This document shows positions 1 to 11,349 of a DNA stretch of 64,000 nucleotides, piece by piece (the stretch's first letter is position 1; the number at the start of each line of letters is the position of its first letter). Made by a program: the position numbers and the translations under genes. Below the pieces are notes generated by a model. That model ran no database searches, was not told the origin of the DNA, and saw only the letters and a list, made by a program, of their open reading frames with translations. Source of the DNA: Fonsecaea monophora (lineage: Eukaryota; Ascomycota; Eurotiomycetes; Chaetothyriales; Herpotrichiellaceae); contig NW_019173932.1 of NCBI RefSeq assembly GCF_001642475.1, positions 248,001-312,000 on the forward strand, given 5' to 3'.

Positions 1-1440
1 GAGTATGATGACTCGGAACTTGCGGTTTTCCTTTTCAGCACGGACGCATGCATTGACTATTGCTCGGCCGATTTGGTTGTGGACGGGCGACTGATGCTCG
101 CCGGTAGCAGTGATGAAGAACTGATTTTCAATGTAGACATAGTGCTGGGCATTTTCAATCACTTCAACATAGGCGGTTTGAATACTGTGATCGAGTAAGA
201 TGCCACTGCTCCAGTCATCGCTGCTCCGAACCAGCTGCGCGTGGACAGAACCGGCATTCTGAAGGCCCTTGCCCTCAAGCGGACTGAGAGGATGCTCTAT
301 ATACTTTCCCACTGGGTGTTTTGGTCTTTGAATCGCAATGAGGTCTTCGTCCGGGTTGGAGCCATCCGCCCTGGATCGAGTGGTCATACACAGATAGTCG
401 ACACTCTCATCTCGCTTGTATTTGTCTCGCTTGACAAAGTTCCACCTCAGGACAAAATGTTCGGCAATATCTAACACGGAGTCGCCAACCACAGCCATTG
501 CTACGTCGTGCCATGGCATTCGGCCGTAGTCGGTCTTGTTGAGTTCGTTGTTGGACCAATCCTCGACTGTGTGGAAGTCCATGATCCTGCGTGGAAACCC
601 TATCAGTCTGGGATTTATAGAGGGTCGTGTTGTGACATACCTGTTATTGTTGAAATCTTGTCCAGGGAAGATTTCGTTGACCACTCCGGAGGGATGGACA
701 TCTGCCAGAAGATGCTGACGGAGATCCCACCTTCCGTAGCACAGATCTAAGCCTCCGATGAACGCGAGGTGGTAGTCAATCACGATAAACTTCTCATGAT
801 GCGCCCAGTAGAAAGTCATATCACCAAAATTCTCGAAGACGTTATGGTCCGGGTGGCGCAGGATATGGATATTCCCGTGGCCAGGGCTGCCTTCGGGGCA
901 AAGTGCTCGCAAGGCATGCTTCGTGTGCGCGGAATTACAAGTCAAGGCTTGCTGAACCTCCTTGTAGACGATCACATAGACTTGGACTCCGCGCTCGGCC
1001 GCACGCTTGATGGTTTGATCCAGACGCCATTCCTGGTTGAAAAACGGCGGGCGGCGCAGGAACAGCTCGGGCGAGAGCCACCAGTCGGCAATGTAAATTG
1101 TCTCCTTGGCATTCTCGAGACCAACCGAGACAGCCCAGAAGTAGTCGCGACCGTCAACATACCACTTGATGCGGTTATTGTCGCGCTCGGGGAAGAAGGA
1201 CTCGAAGCGATGAGACTCGCAAATGGCTGTTCTCTTGCGGTCCGTCTCTTGTTCATGCTCCTCATCATGACGATGGTTCTTGTTGACCAGGTTCTTGAGC
1301 TTGCCAATCTTGTGCTTGAAATGGATAGCCTCGATTTTGGCATCGTGCAGCTTGGTATCTAAAATGGGGATAATCATCTACCTGTTCGGGCCGAAGGATT
1401 GACAAGGCAGACCTTTGAGCTTTTCGCGAAGCGCTTTCAT
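1..1440 (-). CDS. PLD1: Phospholipase D (PLD1 family), 3' end outside window
   Basis: Hydrolyses phosphatidylcholine to phosphatidic acid and choline for membrane traffic and signalling. On the minus strand three exons can be joined: 1440-1413, 1358-641 and 586 to the window edge. The introns are 54 nt each; the first has a weak GTCTGC donor and the second a good GTATGT donor. After about 60 polar residues come KWYVDGRDYFWAV and DWWLSPELFLRRPP, then the first catalytic HKD motif as HHEKFIVID followed by FIGGLDLCYGRWD, then PGQDFNNNRIMDF. The reading ends near ENQFFI, just before the second HKD motif, which lies outside. The short N-terminus has no PX or PH domain, unlike yeast Spo14 and like many mould PLDs. 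The family is certain. The first exon and start (MKALREKLK) are moderately sure because they rest on the weak donor. Confidence 0.9.
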
Positions 1441-2109
1441 CCTGGGCCACTCTTTACGGCTCTTTTCTTACCGCCTGAGGCAGAAATGTAATTACTGGTA
1501 CGCGCGCGCGGTTCGGTGTCATGCGACTGCGACGATACAAGTGGGCGATGTGCGAAGGGCGGTTCAAGGATACTGCCGGGGATTGTCGACAGAACTGAAG
1601 CAGTGGAATAATATGGGAAAGAACAAAATGACGGACGAAAAGACTCGGAACAGGTAAGATGTGGGAACATAGTTTGGCAAACTTCATTGACCAAGGTCAA
1701 GCCATCTGAAGTGGACTGGGGCCGTGAGCTGCTGTTGGGCGCATTCTATCGTAGTGTCAGATGTTCAGCTCGCACGACCAACCAACTACGTCATCAGGCA
1801 TTTCTTGTCCTGGTGTCCCCAATTGCCCCCCCTTGTTTCCCCTCCATGCCGCTCTCCGTCTCGCCATGTGGTCGCTGGTTACGCCCCAAGTGTGACGATT
1901 AAGTACTCGGGCAGTGCCAGGTAATCTCAGTACCTCGCACAGGCATTCAGTCTACCAAAGAACCTTCATCTGCACAATATGATGATATTGGTGTTGAGAA
2001 CTATCGAGTAGTGATGACCAGGATCAAAACGCCACGCCAGCTGCGACCGGCACTGAGAGCAATGCGAATCCTCACCCCAGAGGAGGAACAAGAAACATAT
2101 TTGATACAC
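1441..2109. other. Spacer: PLD1 upstream region and MET8 3' flank
   Basis: About 670 bases hold the presumed promoter and leader of the phospholipase D gene and the 3' end of MET8. Short open frames occur on both strands but none has a family resemblance or a splice pattern. I see no RNA gene. Confidence 0.6.
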
Positions 2110-2951
2110 CTACATCCATCCAAATGACCCGTCAAACTCCCACACCACGTCTCGCTGATATCCTAGCCGAATCTGTTCAAAACTCGGCACAACGCCCTTG
2201 TCGTAGAATTGCACTAGCTTGTCCATGTCTTCCTCATTCATCTTGTTGAACTCCTCAGTGCTCCATTTATCACAGACCTCGCTCATCCAGCCCATCCTCT
2301 TGATGATGTCGCGTGTGGTTTTGCCCGGCGCAATTTTTCGGAGCATCCTCCTCAGTTGCCCAACCTTCTTGATGCTGTCCCCCGTGCCCTCGGGTAGCAT
2401 TTCACCAATCTGTCTGCGGATAGCCGCCGCCATTCTAGGACCGTTCCCGTTGGTAGAAACCATGATCTGGAGGGGTCCATCGCGGTGGACGCTGCCAAAG
2501 TAGAAGTCGCATTCGGGAGGCACATCAGCGATGTTGGCGGGGACTTTCAATTTCTTGCAGTACTTCCATATGCGCGTGGATGCATCGGGGTCATCGATCG
2601 CGCTGAGGACCATGGCGACATTCTTTTCCGGCTCGAGATCGAGAGGGAGGAATACTCGGTCGACGTGTTTGACCTGTCCTTGGTCTACGCGGAATGCCAC
2701 CTCCTCGTTCAAGCCCTCGCGAGGGCACACCACTGTTACTTTGGCGTCGGCATTGAGCAAGTTGACGATCCTGCCCGCTGCAACCTAACGCGCAGTTGTG
2801 AGTCAGCGCTGTGTGCCACCATGATTTTGGATTGGGGGTCACCATCAAAACATACCTCACCACCACCGATGACGAGGACTTCTTTGCCTTTAATCTGCCA
2901 TGCCAGAATCAGGGAGCCTCCACCCTGGATCTCTGGGAATTTCGAAGGCAT
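2110..2951 (-). CDS. MET8: Siroheme synthase Met8 (precorrin-2 dehydrogenase / ferrochelatase)
   Basis: Bifunctional enzyme that oxidises precorrin-2 with NAD and inserts iron to give siroheme, the cofactor of sulfite and nitrite reductases. Two exons, 2951-2856 and 2784-2110, with a 71-nt intron (GTATGT donor, GTTAG acceptor), give 256 residues; yeast Met8 has 274. The splice joins the nucleotide-binding loop VLVIGGGE to VAAGRIVNLLNA at about residues 25-43, exactly where a Rossmann fold needs continuity. Later come SAIDDPDAS, the conserved ADVPPECDFYFGS (its aspartate is probably the catalytic one of the family), and STNGNGPRMA, followed by the helical dimerisation and ferrochelatase part. 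It is divergent from PRS1 across about 520 bases. The start is the only ATG before MPSKFPEIQGGGSL, a usual Met8 beginning. Confidence 0.94.
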
Positions 2952-3468
2952 GATGAGCGCATAATGATATGGTCACCAAATGCCATGGGATCAGATCTGA
3001 CTGCGAAAGGGGTCATAATACTGGATGATATGGAATGCACAGGATGTGCAAGTTCGGGAAAAGTATTCGGAAAATGGTAATATTGTGTCTGACAGCTGCA
3101 ATGGGCGATTATGCTGGTAGTTCCAGGTACAAATGAGGGAACTGCCCTCGGTCTGACAAAAACAATCAGAGAATTCTACCGCTCCACCGTATAGTCACGT
3201 GGAGAGTATTTTCAAGTGTTGTGTGATTGGTCGATTGGCTCTGCCTCTTCAAAAAATGTTCACGTCCACCTTTCACACTTGCTTGCTTCTGGCTGCCCTC
3301 GCTCTTGTGTAACCTTCCAGACAATGAGAGATTCATGGACGAAACCTGCCTCGAGACGATGACATTGAGCTGAGTCGAGAAACAGTCCGTACTCTTTGTG
3401 CGAGTTGTCAGGCTCTCACTATTCTCTTTGCTTTGCCTAGATTCAAGCAACCCGTTCAGTTGACCACC
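2952..3468. promoter_or_regulatory. Shared intergenic promoter of MET8 and PRS1
   Basis: The only space between two divergent genes. A CT-rich stretch at 3255-3320 precedes PRS1, and ctttgcctag at 3431-3440 could be the acceptor of a 5' UTR intron of PRS1. The sequence directly before the PRS1 ATG, gaccaccATG, is a near-ideal fungal start context. Confidence 0.55.
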
Positions 3469-5127
3469 ATGCGCGGCGTTCAAGTCTTCTCCGGCAGGTC
3501 GCATCCCGCCCTCGTCGAGTCTATCTGTGAGAGGCTGGGCTCTTCACCAGCCAAATGCGAACTCGGTAATTTCGCAAACGGGGAAATCAGCGTCCAGATA
3601 GGCGTCTCTGTTAGAAACGAAGATGTCTTCATCGTGCAGAGTGGGAGTCCTCGCATCAACGACAGTGTTATGGAAATGCTCATCATGATTGCTGCATGCA
3701 AGGGCGGCTCGGCGAAGTCAATCACTGCCGTGATGCCCTACTTCCCCTACTCTCGCCAATCCAAGAAGAAGAGCCATCGAGGGGCCGTCACCGCAAAGAT
3801 GTTGGCCAATCTCATGGTGGTAGCAGGGGTGGACCACATTATCACTGTGGACCTTCATGCCTCACAGATGCAAGGGTTCTTTGGCAAACCCGTCGACAAC
3901 CTATTCGCGGAACCGATCATTGCCCGATGGATCAAGTCCAATGTTCCCCGTTGGAGCGATGCAGTCGTGGTGAGCAAGAATGTGGGTGGCACCAAGAGAG
4001 TAACTTCGCTGGCCGACGCCCTCAAGCTCAGCTTCGCTCTCGTGTCCACGGACAAGGATCGTTCACGACATTCACACCATCACAACAACCTGGCCGACAG
4101 CACTGTATTTTTTGATGCCATTGAGCCACAGTCCATGCGTTATCGCGACCACCTTCTGGATGGGGACGACACTGATGATGCTGACAATGAATCGGAGAGG
4201 TCACACCACCGAGGGCTTCCTCACCGTGCCAGGGGTCCCACGCTAAACGGTGTCAGCCGCTCTGGTATTGGCAGGCCAAAGGCAGTCACAATTGCAGCAA
4301 GCCCCCTAGTCCAGGCGGCCAGGGCGGAAACTCCTTCCCCTTCTGCTTCACCTGACCCGTCATCCCGCCTCGAGCCAGCCCTTCCCAGCGCACGTCGACC
4401 CTCGGAGTACGAAGCTAGTGAAGCACACAACGACCAGCGGGCAAGAGACGTAGTCGTGGGTCGACTGATCCAAGGTCACTTGGTGGACGAAGACCATCCC
4501 TCTTCAGCAATGTCAAGTATGTCAGCTTCCCTCGCTAATCTCGTGGGCGAGCGACCTCTGCAAGACGGCACAGACAACCCCACCAATGATCCCATGACTT
4601 CTTCGTTTGTATCCAATGCATCGTCCTTTCAACCCGAACACGCCCTGGGTGGGACCTTCGACGCGGCAGCAACATCGGACGAGGAAGAAGAGGGTATCAA
4701 GAATCCTGCCCTCGAGCACACAATCACCCTTGTAGGAAACGTCAAGGAGAAGACTGTTCTCCTGATGGACGACATTATGGATCGGTCTGGTTCGTGGATT
4801 GCAGCTGCCGAAACCTGTGTCAAGATCGGCCACGCCAGGAAGGTTTATTGTATTGCAATCCATGGCCTGTTTGGCGAAAACTCCTTGGAAGAGTTAGAAG
4901 CATGCGATTACATTGACTATGTGGTCGTGACAAATACCTTTCCTGTGCCGCCCGAGCGGATCCGTGCCTCGAAGAAGCTCATCATGATCGACCTCTCAAA
5001 TCTTCTGGCTGAGGCCATCCGCCGCAATCACCATGGAGGTAAGTGCAGATGCCGTATTGAGAGTATTCGCTGCTAACTCGGCCATCTGGCAGAGGACATG
5101 TCGACGTTGTTCCATTTGAACGCCTAA
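3469..5127 (+). CDS. PRS1: Ribose-phosphate pyrophosphokinase, Prs1 type with long insert
   Basis: Subunit of PRPP synthetase (ribose-5-phosphate + ATP to PRPP), feeding purine, pyrimidine, His, Trp and NAD synthesis. Exons 3469-5038 and 5093-5127, with a 54-nt intron (GTAAGT, branch ctaac), give 534 residues; the last exon encodes only EDMSTLFHLNA. The ATG at 3469 (MRGVQVFSGRSHP) is chosen for its ACCACC context and because the preceding in-frame codons contain no other ATG. Catalytic landmarks are FANGEISVQIG, DLHASQMQGFF near residue 128, VSKNVGGTKR near 167 and the PRPP loop variant LMDDIMDRSGSW near 431. Between about residues 197 and 405 lies a Ser/Pro/Asp-rich insert ending in LGGTFDAAATSDEEEEG, the counterpart of the non-homologous region of yeast Prs1. 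The altered PRPP loop matches yeast Prs1, which works with other Prs subunits. Confidence 0.94.
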
Positions 5128-7538
5128 GAATGACCTGCTCAGCCTGGATCCGTAGACAAGCCTCCTTGTCACCTCGCGCCTGTCACCTGTTCGAACAAGC
5201 GTCATGACCACTCGAAATGCCTTTGTTGAGGGCTAGCATGACCAATCACTTACGGTTCCACGTCCTACGAGTGCTTCAGAATACGTAATGCAAAGCATTC
5301 GATGCCACTATCCCTGTAAAGCAGGAACCAAAAATTGTCTTGGTTATGAGCTCACGGATATGCCTCGATGGCGCACGTCAGGAGCCCAGAAGCCCAGGAG
5401 CCCAGGGACTCGTCGGCACCTTCCGGACGTTGATAACGCCATGATACTGTCAAACCCCGGCTGATGAGCGCGATGTGTGCTGTTGTGTTACAACAATTTT
5501 CGGACGTTTTCAAGCCACTTTCGTTTCGAGCACAGGCGCTACGTACCACCCAGGAAGGAGGGACCACGCTTCTCTCAAGTTCGGTTCCTCCAATCAATGC
5601 TGGCGTATTGGTGACACAAACCGAATGGTAGCTCGAACCTACCCAAGAGTTTTCTTTCAACGACACAGGATCGACACGACAGAATGCCCCCGTATCTGCG
5701 TCCAATTCTCGGGACGACTGCATCTGGGGATGCATGACGGCCTTACCTCGTCTTTTTGCTGTTCTTCTCCCCCAACAGTAGGAGAGTTGCTATCGCGCGT
5801 TGCATGGAAGTAGGGACTTCCTACATGACACCGATTTCGAACTCCGTGTATTACCATGGCGTATGGATAGAGCCTTTTTTTTTTGCCAACTTTACTTACT
5901 CGGATATGCTGTGGTGTAGATCTCGGAGAGTGGAGAGCTGAAGCAAACGGAAGCGCATGCAAGATCGAAACCAAATCCATCTCTTCTGCCCAGTGAGAAC
6001 CAGTGCATGCGGTGTGTTGCAGCTGCGGGGCTTGTCTAAGGGCCAGCTAGCGCAGATATTGAGAGTCGTCAGCCGGGACCAACTGATTAGCAGGGGCACG
6101 GATCCGGTTTGGGGGTCCTTTGGGGGTATTGTGTGGGCAACTTCTATGGGATCTAACGCTGAAAAAATCTTGGAGAGGGGCGAAAGAGGCCCGCAAAAAG
6201 CAGCACAGGGGTTTGGATCTGGCGAGCTGGAAATCTCTCGGTAAAAGATCGACACTACGCCTCGTTAAGGACGATCGAACGACACGACGAGAACCACCAG
6301 GCTGGTGTCGCTAGGCAATCGAGTCCCGTGCTTGTGGCTTGCTCCTCGCTCCTTGTTCCTCGCTTCACCCTCCGCGCTTTCACGCCTCAGCGTTGCGTAG
6401 CATTGAGCCATACAGCGACAGCACGGCCTTTGGAGGTCAGTCTGCCGCTCTAGAACACCTGGCTATCCTCGGCCGCGCTGAAGGACTCAGCTCAGACTTG
6501 GGCTGGACAGTCTGGACAGTCTGGAAAAGCCACTTGGTTGTACCTCCTCGCTCCCCATGATATTGGAGCACGGACTATCGAAACCTTGCCAGGGGCCTGG
6601 GCCACAGTCCAGCGCCCTCGAGCGCCCCACAAATCCATCCCGCGGTAACGATAGTGGGAAGTTCAACCCGCGCCGGTTCGACGACGGGACTGCTCGTTCA
6701 ACCTGTCAACGCCTGTTTCTTCCACCAGATGCTGGCCAACCAAGAGCCCTATGTTGAGCAAATATGTCATCTTTACGCCTTCTTTGCCAGTACGAGTAGA
6801 ATCAGGCAAACTCTAATCTTGGCTCAGGTCTGGGAAAAGGGGAATGATTAAGCAGCAAACCGCACTATCTATGCTCGTCACAATCCCTACCAGCTGACTG
6901 TGGGCTCTCAAGCATTCTCTCAAGAGTCAAGACACACAACCGGAGCTGAGGCGTTAGGCTGTCGGGGGGATGCGATCCCGTTGAGCTATGGGACACCCAA
7001 AACTCTCTTTCGGATGGATTAGGTGCGAATGCGACTTGCCGTTCCAGTGTTCCAAGCGTTCGATTCGCTCAATCACCGTCAAAATGTGACCTTTTGCCCT
7101 CTGGAGCCATCCCTTTACGGGTAGTAAGAAACGCTGTTGAATGGGTTCTTTCTTACCCAAGGCATTTCCACGCGGACAATACCACCGCATGCATTTTCAT
7201 CCTCTCTGGCTCATCTCTGCACACAGCAGCAGCCACAATCCCTCCCCCCCTGACATTTCTCGACGCCAAGTGACAGAGGCATAGCGCTGCGACTGATCTG
7301 TTTGCTTGTCACGGTGCTTGAGAGCCCGGTCGATGCGTCGAAGCGTGATGAACCACCATGTTGTCCTGCCACAAGCCCTCACTTGCATAAACAAACAGAG
7401 TGCTATAAGTACCGCTCGATCTTCTCCTGTCGTGGACCCTTCGTCCTCAAACTATTACACTCAAGAAGCCTTTGAATCCGATTGCCCAGCTCTCTCATCA
7501 GTACGCTCAAAGGACGGACAAGTCCAAGATTTAACATC
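5128..7538. other. Gene-poor spacer, 2.4 kb
   Basis: Only short frames on both strands, none with family resemblance, codon regularity or paired splice sites. The left part is the PRS1 3' flank; the CT-rich stretch at 7196-7260 is probably the promoter or leader of the small Cys-rich gene that follows. A run of ten T at about 5876-5885 is the only low-complexity sequence noted. No tRNA-like T-loop was found. Confidence 0.55.
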
Positions 7539-7882
7539 ATGAAAACCAACACTGACGTGAGTCTTGAGTTTCGCGCACTCTGACACGGTGCGGCTCTGCT
7601 GGACCGGGAAAACATGACTGACGCTCAACATGTGCCTCCTAGCCGGCCAATTCTAGATTGAATTTCCGATACACTTATCAACAGTGTCCACAGCATCGAT
7701 ACATCAAGATCGCGGCCCCGAGAGACAGTCCTCTAGTTTGGCAATGCCAGAAATGCACAGCGGCCCACACCACCATCTTCCAGTGCACGGAATGCGGCCA
7801 CAATTTATGTTCGAGCTGCTGTCACTACAGCACCCAGCGGAAGGGCGTCGTCATACCCTCCGTGAGTCACCCTCGCGGCTAG
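7539..7882 (+). CDS. Small Cys-rich zinc-ribbon-like protein, function unknown
   Basis: An 18-nt first exon (7539-7556, MKTNTD) with a GTGAGT donor joins in phase 0 to exon 2 at 7643 (acceptor CCTCCTAG), giving about 85 residues if it stops at the TAG at 7880-7882. The core WQCQKCTAAHTTIFQCTECG continues with HNLCSSC, so it reads W-x-C-x2-C-x9-C-x2-C-x4-C-x2-C. I know this pattern from small, mostly uncharacterised mould proteins that look like zinc ribbons. A second GTGAGT donor at 7862, in phase 0, raises the possibility that translation continues in a third exon from about 7912 to a stop at 8160, adding about 82 residues with several more cysteines. The core is fairly sure; the C-terminus is open. 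No function can be assigned. Confidence 0.6.
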
Positions 7883-10800
7883 AGAGGAGATGAGAAGCAG
7901 ACATCAATCAGGGAGATGCGGGCTGGCGGCCAGTGCGGTGCGGTGCGGTACATGTCTGCGTTGTGCTGAAGTACAACGGGATCTTTGGGTGTTGGCGACG
8001 GACTCAAACATGTCCTGATGAGGTGCATTTGGGATGTCCTCTCGTTCAACATCTCCTGTTGACTCGATGGATCCGACCAAATGGACCTGATAGCGGCTCT
8101 ACGACTCTGCGACCACGATGTGGGTGGAAAGAGTGCTGGCACAACAACCACGGTGGCTGAGAGCAGATTGCACAACTGGCGATAGCTGCGTGGGGACCTC
8201 ATTTCAGAATGCTTAGGGAGTGTCCACTGTCTGCGGACATGGCAGCAGACCTTTTTTTCGGGAGGGAACTGCTAGAAGTTTTAGCTGGTGTACACGGAAC
8301 TGGCTGGAAAGTGAGCGAGATACCAGCGAAGTAATTCATATCATCACTATCACGATGGTCATGTCCATCTGTATCAGGTCTTGTCTGACTGCTTCCCTCG
8401 AGCCATCTCCATCTCCTTTGTGTGCCATGCACAACCCGTCCCAGCGAGAAGACTCCTGTACGCTCTCTAGTTGACCCTTTTATATATCACACAGATACAC
8501 ATACACATGCACATGCACATACACATACTCTATCTCCCTACCGTTTCTCCCTCCCGCTCCCCCTCCCTTCTCGCATTGAATCCTCCTTTGACATATCCAC
8601 TGTATCCTCAGCCACCACGACCTCACAACCTTTCCAGGCCCGCCCGACCGACCACACATTCGAGCCCTAACAAGAAAACCAAACCAAAAAGTCTCGATAT
8701 CAAAAGCATGATATCATATCCGAACAAGGCGGTAAGGAGATCGCGCCACATACCTACGGACCCATCCTCGCACCCTCCCTCCCGTCCACCCCTACGTACC
8801 CACCAGGAGTCGCGGAGACGAGAAGAAGAACCAGAAAGCGGGTCCCACGAGCGAGCGAGCGAGAGAGAGACGGTGACTGAAAGAGTGAATGAGTGAACGA
8901 GTTGAACGAGTGAGTGGATTCCCACCCAAGCGGAACCGATCTCCCTTGTCAGTCTGTCGATATAGACGACATTTTATTTTGTCCGCAAAACATCCCCACT
9001 CCTCCTATATGGGTTTCATTGTGACGGCTGGGTCCAGGGACGTGGACGAGGACGGACGCCATGCATTCATTCTTCCACACATAGCCACATACATACTTAC
9101 ATACGGATGGAATAGTCGTGTGGGCGGGGTTTGCATCTCTTCGGGAGACAGAAGACCAGCGACAGGCGAGGAAGATGCAGGAGAACGCTCCGGAGATGTG
9201 GGACAGGAAGAGGTGATCAGAGACCGGGACCCGGTGAGGATTCCCAAGGCACAAGGGATGGGGCTCAAGAGATCCGAAGAAGGGGAAGCAAGCAAGAAAG
9301 GCCGTAACTCGGTACTCGTATATCTCTTCCTATCCTAGACCGTCTCTGTCTCTCTTCCTCGCTCCCCACATACGCACATGCACACGCGCATACATGAGAA
9401 ACGAGGATGGGTCTGCCTTTGGTCAGTACGAGTGTGTGTGTATGCAAAGAGGCCCCCGTCAAACGCCACCAGACTCTCTCAAAACTCGGAACACCAGGTA
9501 TCCGGGGTTGGGATCTGACCAGGCAAGCCAAAACAGGGTTGCGCAGGGCAGAGCAGGGCAGGTAGGGGGAGGGGGGAAGGTTAGAAGGGACTTTTTCGTC
9601 GTCCTGCCCCTCCCCAGTCGTGTGGTGTCGTGTGGTGTCGTATTGAATTGTATCCAGTCTACCTACCGAGTAATAGTTTTGTCCCCCGATCCAGCCCATC
9701 CCAGCTAGGCTACGCTAGGTTACCATGAAAAGCAAGAAGGATTTTTCCCAGCAAGTACGAGGGTATTCGTCTTCGGACCCATCACGCAGGGATTATCCTA
9801 CATGTGTAAAGTCCGAATGGCGAGCGACCCAGCGAACGAGGAAAAGGATATAGGAACAGACTAGGGCGACAAGGATGGGGGGAAAGGGGTGGAAAATGGT
9901 TCCGCCCCAATAGGTCGTAGGTGCCACAGCATCACAGACGGCAGATGCAAGTCTTGGGTACGGAGAACCAGTCCAAGTCGCAGGAAAACGGAGTTCCGAG
10001 ATTCCCCCAGGTTCAAGTGTGGTCAGAATGCGTTCGTGCGTACGACGTGATGCGTGTGGCTTGAGGTGGAGAGGAGGGTGAGGTCCTGTGCATGTACATA
10101 CCGAGTGCGAGGGGATTCCAAGGGACAAGGCACTGGTCAGGACATGGATACAAACGTTGACCAGAATGGAAGGGGAGGGGTTTATTTGTCAAAGATGGAG
10201 GAGAGAAGGAGAGACATGGTATTTCTACACAAATTGGACGGGCAGGGGCGACACGGATACCAAGGGGAGGTCAGGGACCTTTCTATCCAACTGATGAAGT
10301 GATCAAGTTGACCGACTTCCCAATCTGTCATTGTGCATGGCTACTCCCTAATTACCACTACAAGCACCATGGACACCAAGGTAGATATCTACAGGCACCT
10401 GAGGATCAATTCTGAAACATCCTAAATTAGGCAGGCAGTCAGGTAAGAAGCTATGAAGGTATGAAGGTAGGTAGTTGAACTCCAAGATATACCAAACACA
10501 TAGCCATCATAGATACTTGGGTATGTATGTGCTTCGGTATGCAAGTAACCAATTGGCCAAGTATATATCCATGTTTTCAATCCGAGAGCGTATTTACTCG
10601 TACAAGTCTGTAGTCGGAAATATATTCCACACCTCAAAACCCAGACTGTGATTGGCTTTTGCCCTGGACTGCTGGTAATTCACGGTACCTGGTATTCCTC
10701 GCTACCAGATAGCTGGCTCGGTGGAGATGTACTTTATTCTTCTACGCTACTCTACTCAACATCCTACTCATACCATCGATATTCCTTCCACTCCCACTCC

Positions 10801-10933
10801 CCTGACCTCCTAATTGCTTCACCGCCCCTTTATGGGCCACATCATCATCACATCATCACCTCTCACCAATACCGTCATAATCACATACGTCACCACCGCC
10901 AGAAGCAGCAATCGCAGCAGTAGCAAACTGAAT
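7883..10933. other. Gene-poor spacer with simple repeats, 3 kb
   Basis: Apart from a possible third exon of the previous gene (7912-8160), no gene could be supported. The stretch 8480-8700 looks like a mould promoter and leader (CA repeats, then CT-rich, then CA-rich). It is followed by ATG at 8708 and, eight codons later, a GTAAGG donor at 8732, but no convincing second exon follows. Further on there are GAGC/GAGA and TATG-type simple repeats. Confidence 0.5.
8489..8529. repeat. Microsatellite, CACATA/CACATG type
   Basis: Alternating CA-rich hexamers (cacata, cacatg) over about 40 bases, followed by a CT-rich block to about 8575. A second simple tract of GAGC then GAGA units lies at 8848-8870. 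Confidence 0.8.
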
Positions 10934-11143
10934 ATGGAACCCCCGACTTTACCGAGCCCCGACCCCCATCGATCGCCAAGTCCGCTGCCCATCGACCTTT
11001 TTGTTCAGATCGAGGGCCCCCTCCCCCCTTTTGCCCTTAAGAACCGCGATCGCCCTCCCCGATTCGTACTACCCGATACTACGCACCTCCCGAGTAAAGA
11101 CCGCAGCCTGATCTGCGTATCTGGCAAGATTGGTGGAACATGA
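10934..11143 (+). CDS. Possible 69-residue protein, unrecognised
   Basis: An ATG-started frame that is Pro-rich at the start (MEPPTLPSPDPHRSPSPLP) and then reads IDLFVQIEGPLPPFALKNRD. It is preceded by the kind of CT-rich leader (10735-10830) that fronts real genes in this window and it is convergent with TMS1. A weak donor (GTATCT at 11117) could extend it. I recognise no family, and a frame of this length can occur by chance, so this is a candidate only. Confidence 0.25.
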   Translation: MEPPTLPSPDPHRSPSPLPIDLFVQIEGPLPPFALKNRDRPPRFVLPDTTHLPSKDRSLICVSGKIGGT

Positions 11144-11349
11144 GGCTGGCGAGACAAAACATCGACACCAGCGGCTCTGCAGTAGCAAAGCTCGAAAACG
11201 CGCAGCTCGAAAACACGCACTCTCATTCATATCAGTAACTTCGCTATACAATAGTCACCGCTCCCAAGCCAAATTCATCAGGCTCGGTCTGCCCAAGACA
11301 CAAACACAATTGTACGCCAAACAACCCCAGACCTCCACCCTCCAACCCG

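Noticed and set aside
1359..1381. 23-nt intron in the phospholipase D gene (GTAGAT ... TTTTAG)
   Set aside because: Too short for a spliceosomal intron and does not keep the frame; a 54-nt intron with a GTCTGC donor does.
3433..3468. Extended start of PRS1 at a TTG codon
   Set aside because: TTG starts are not expected in fungal nuclear genes, and the ATG at 3469 has an ideal context and the family N-terminus.
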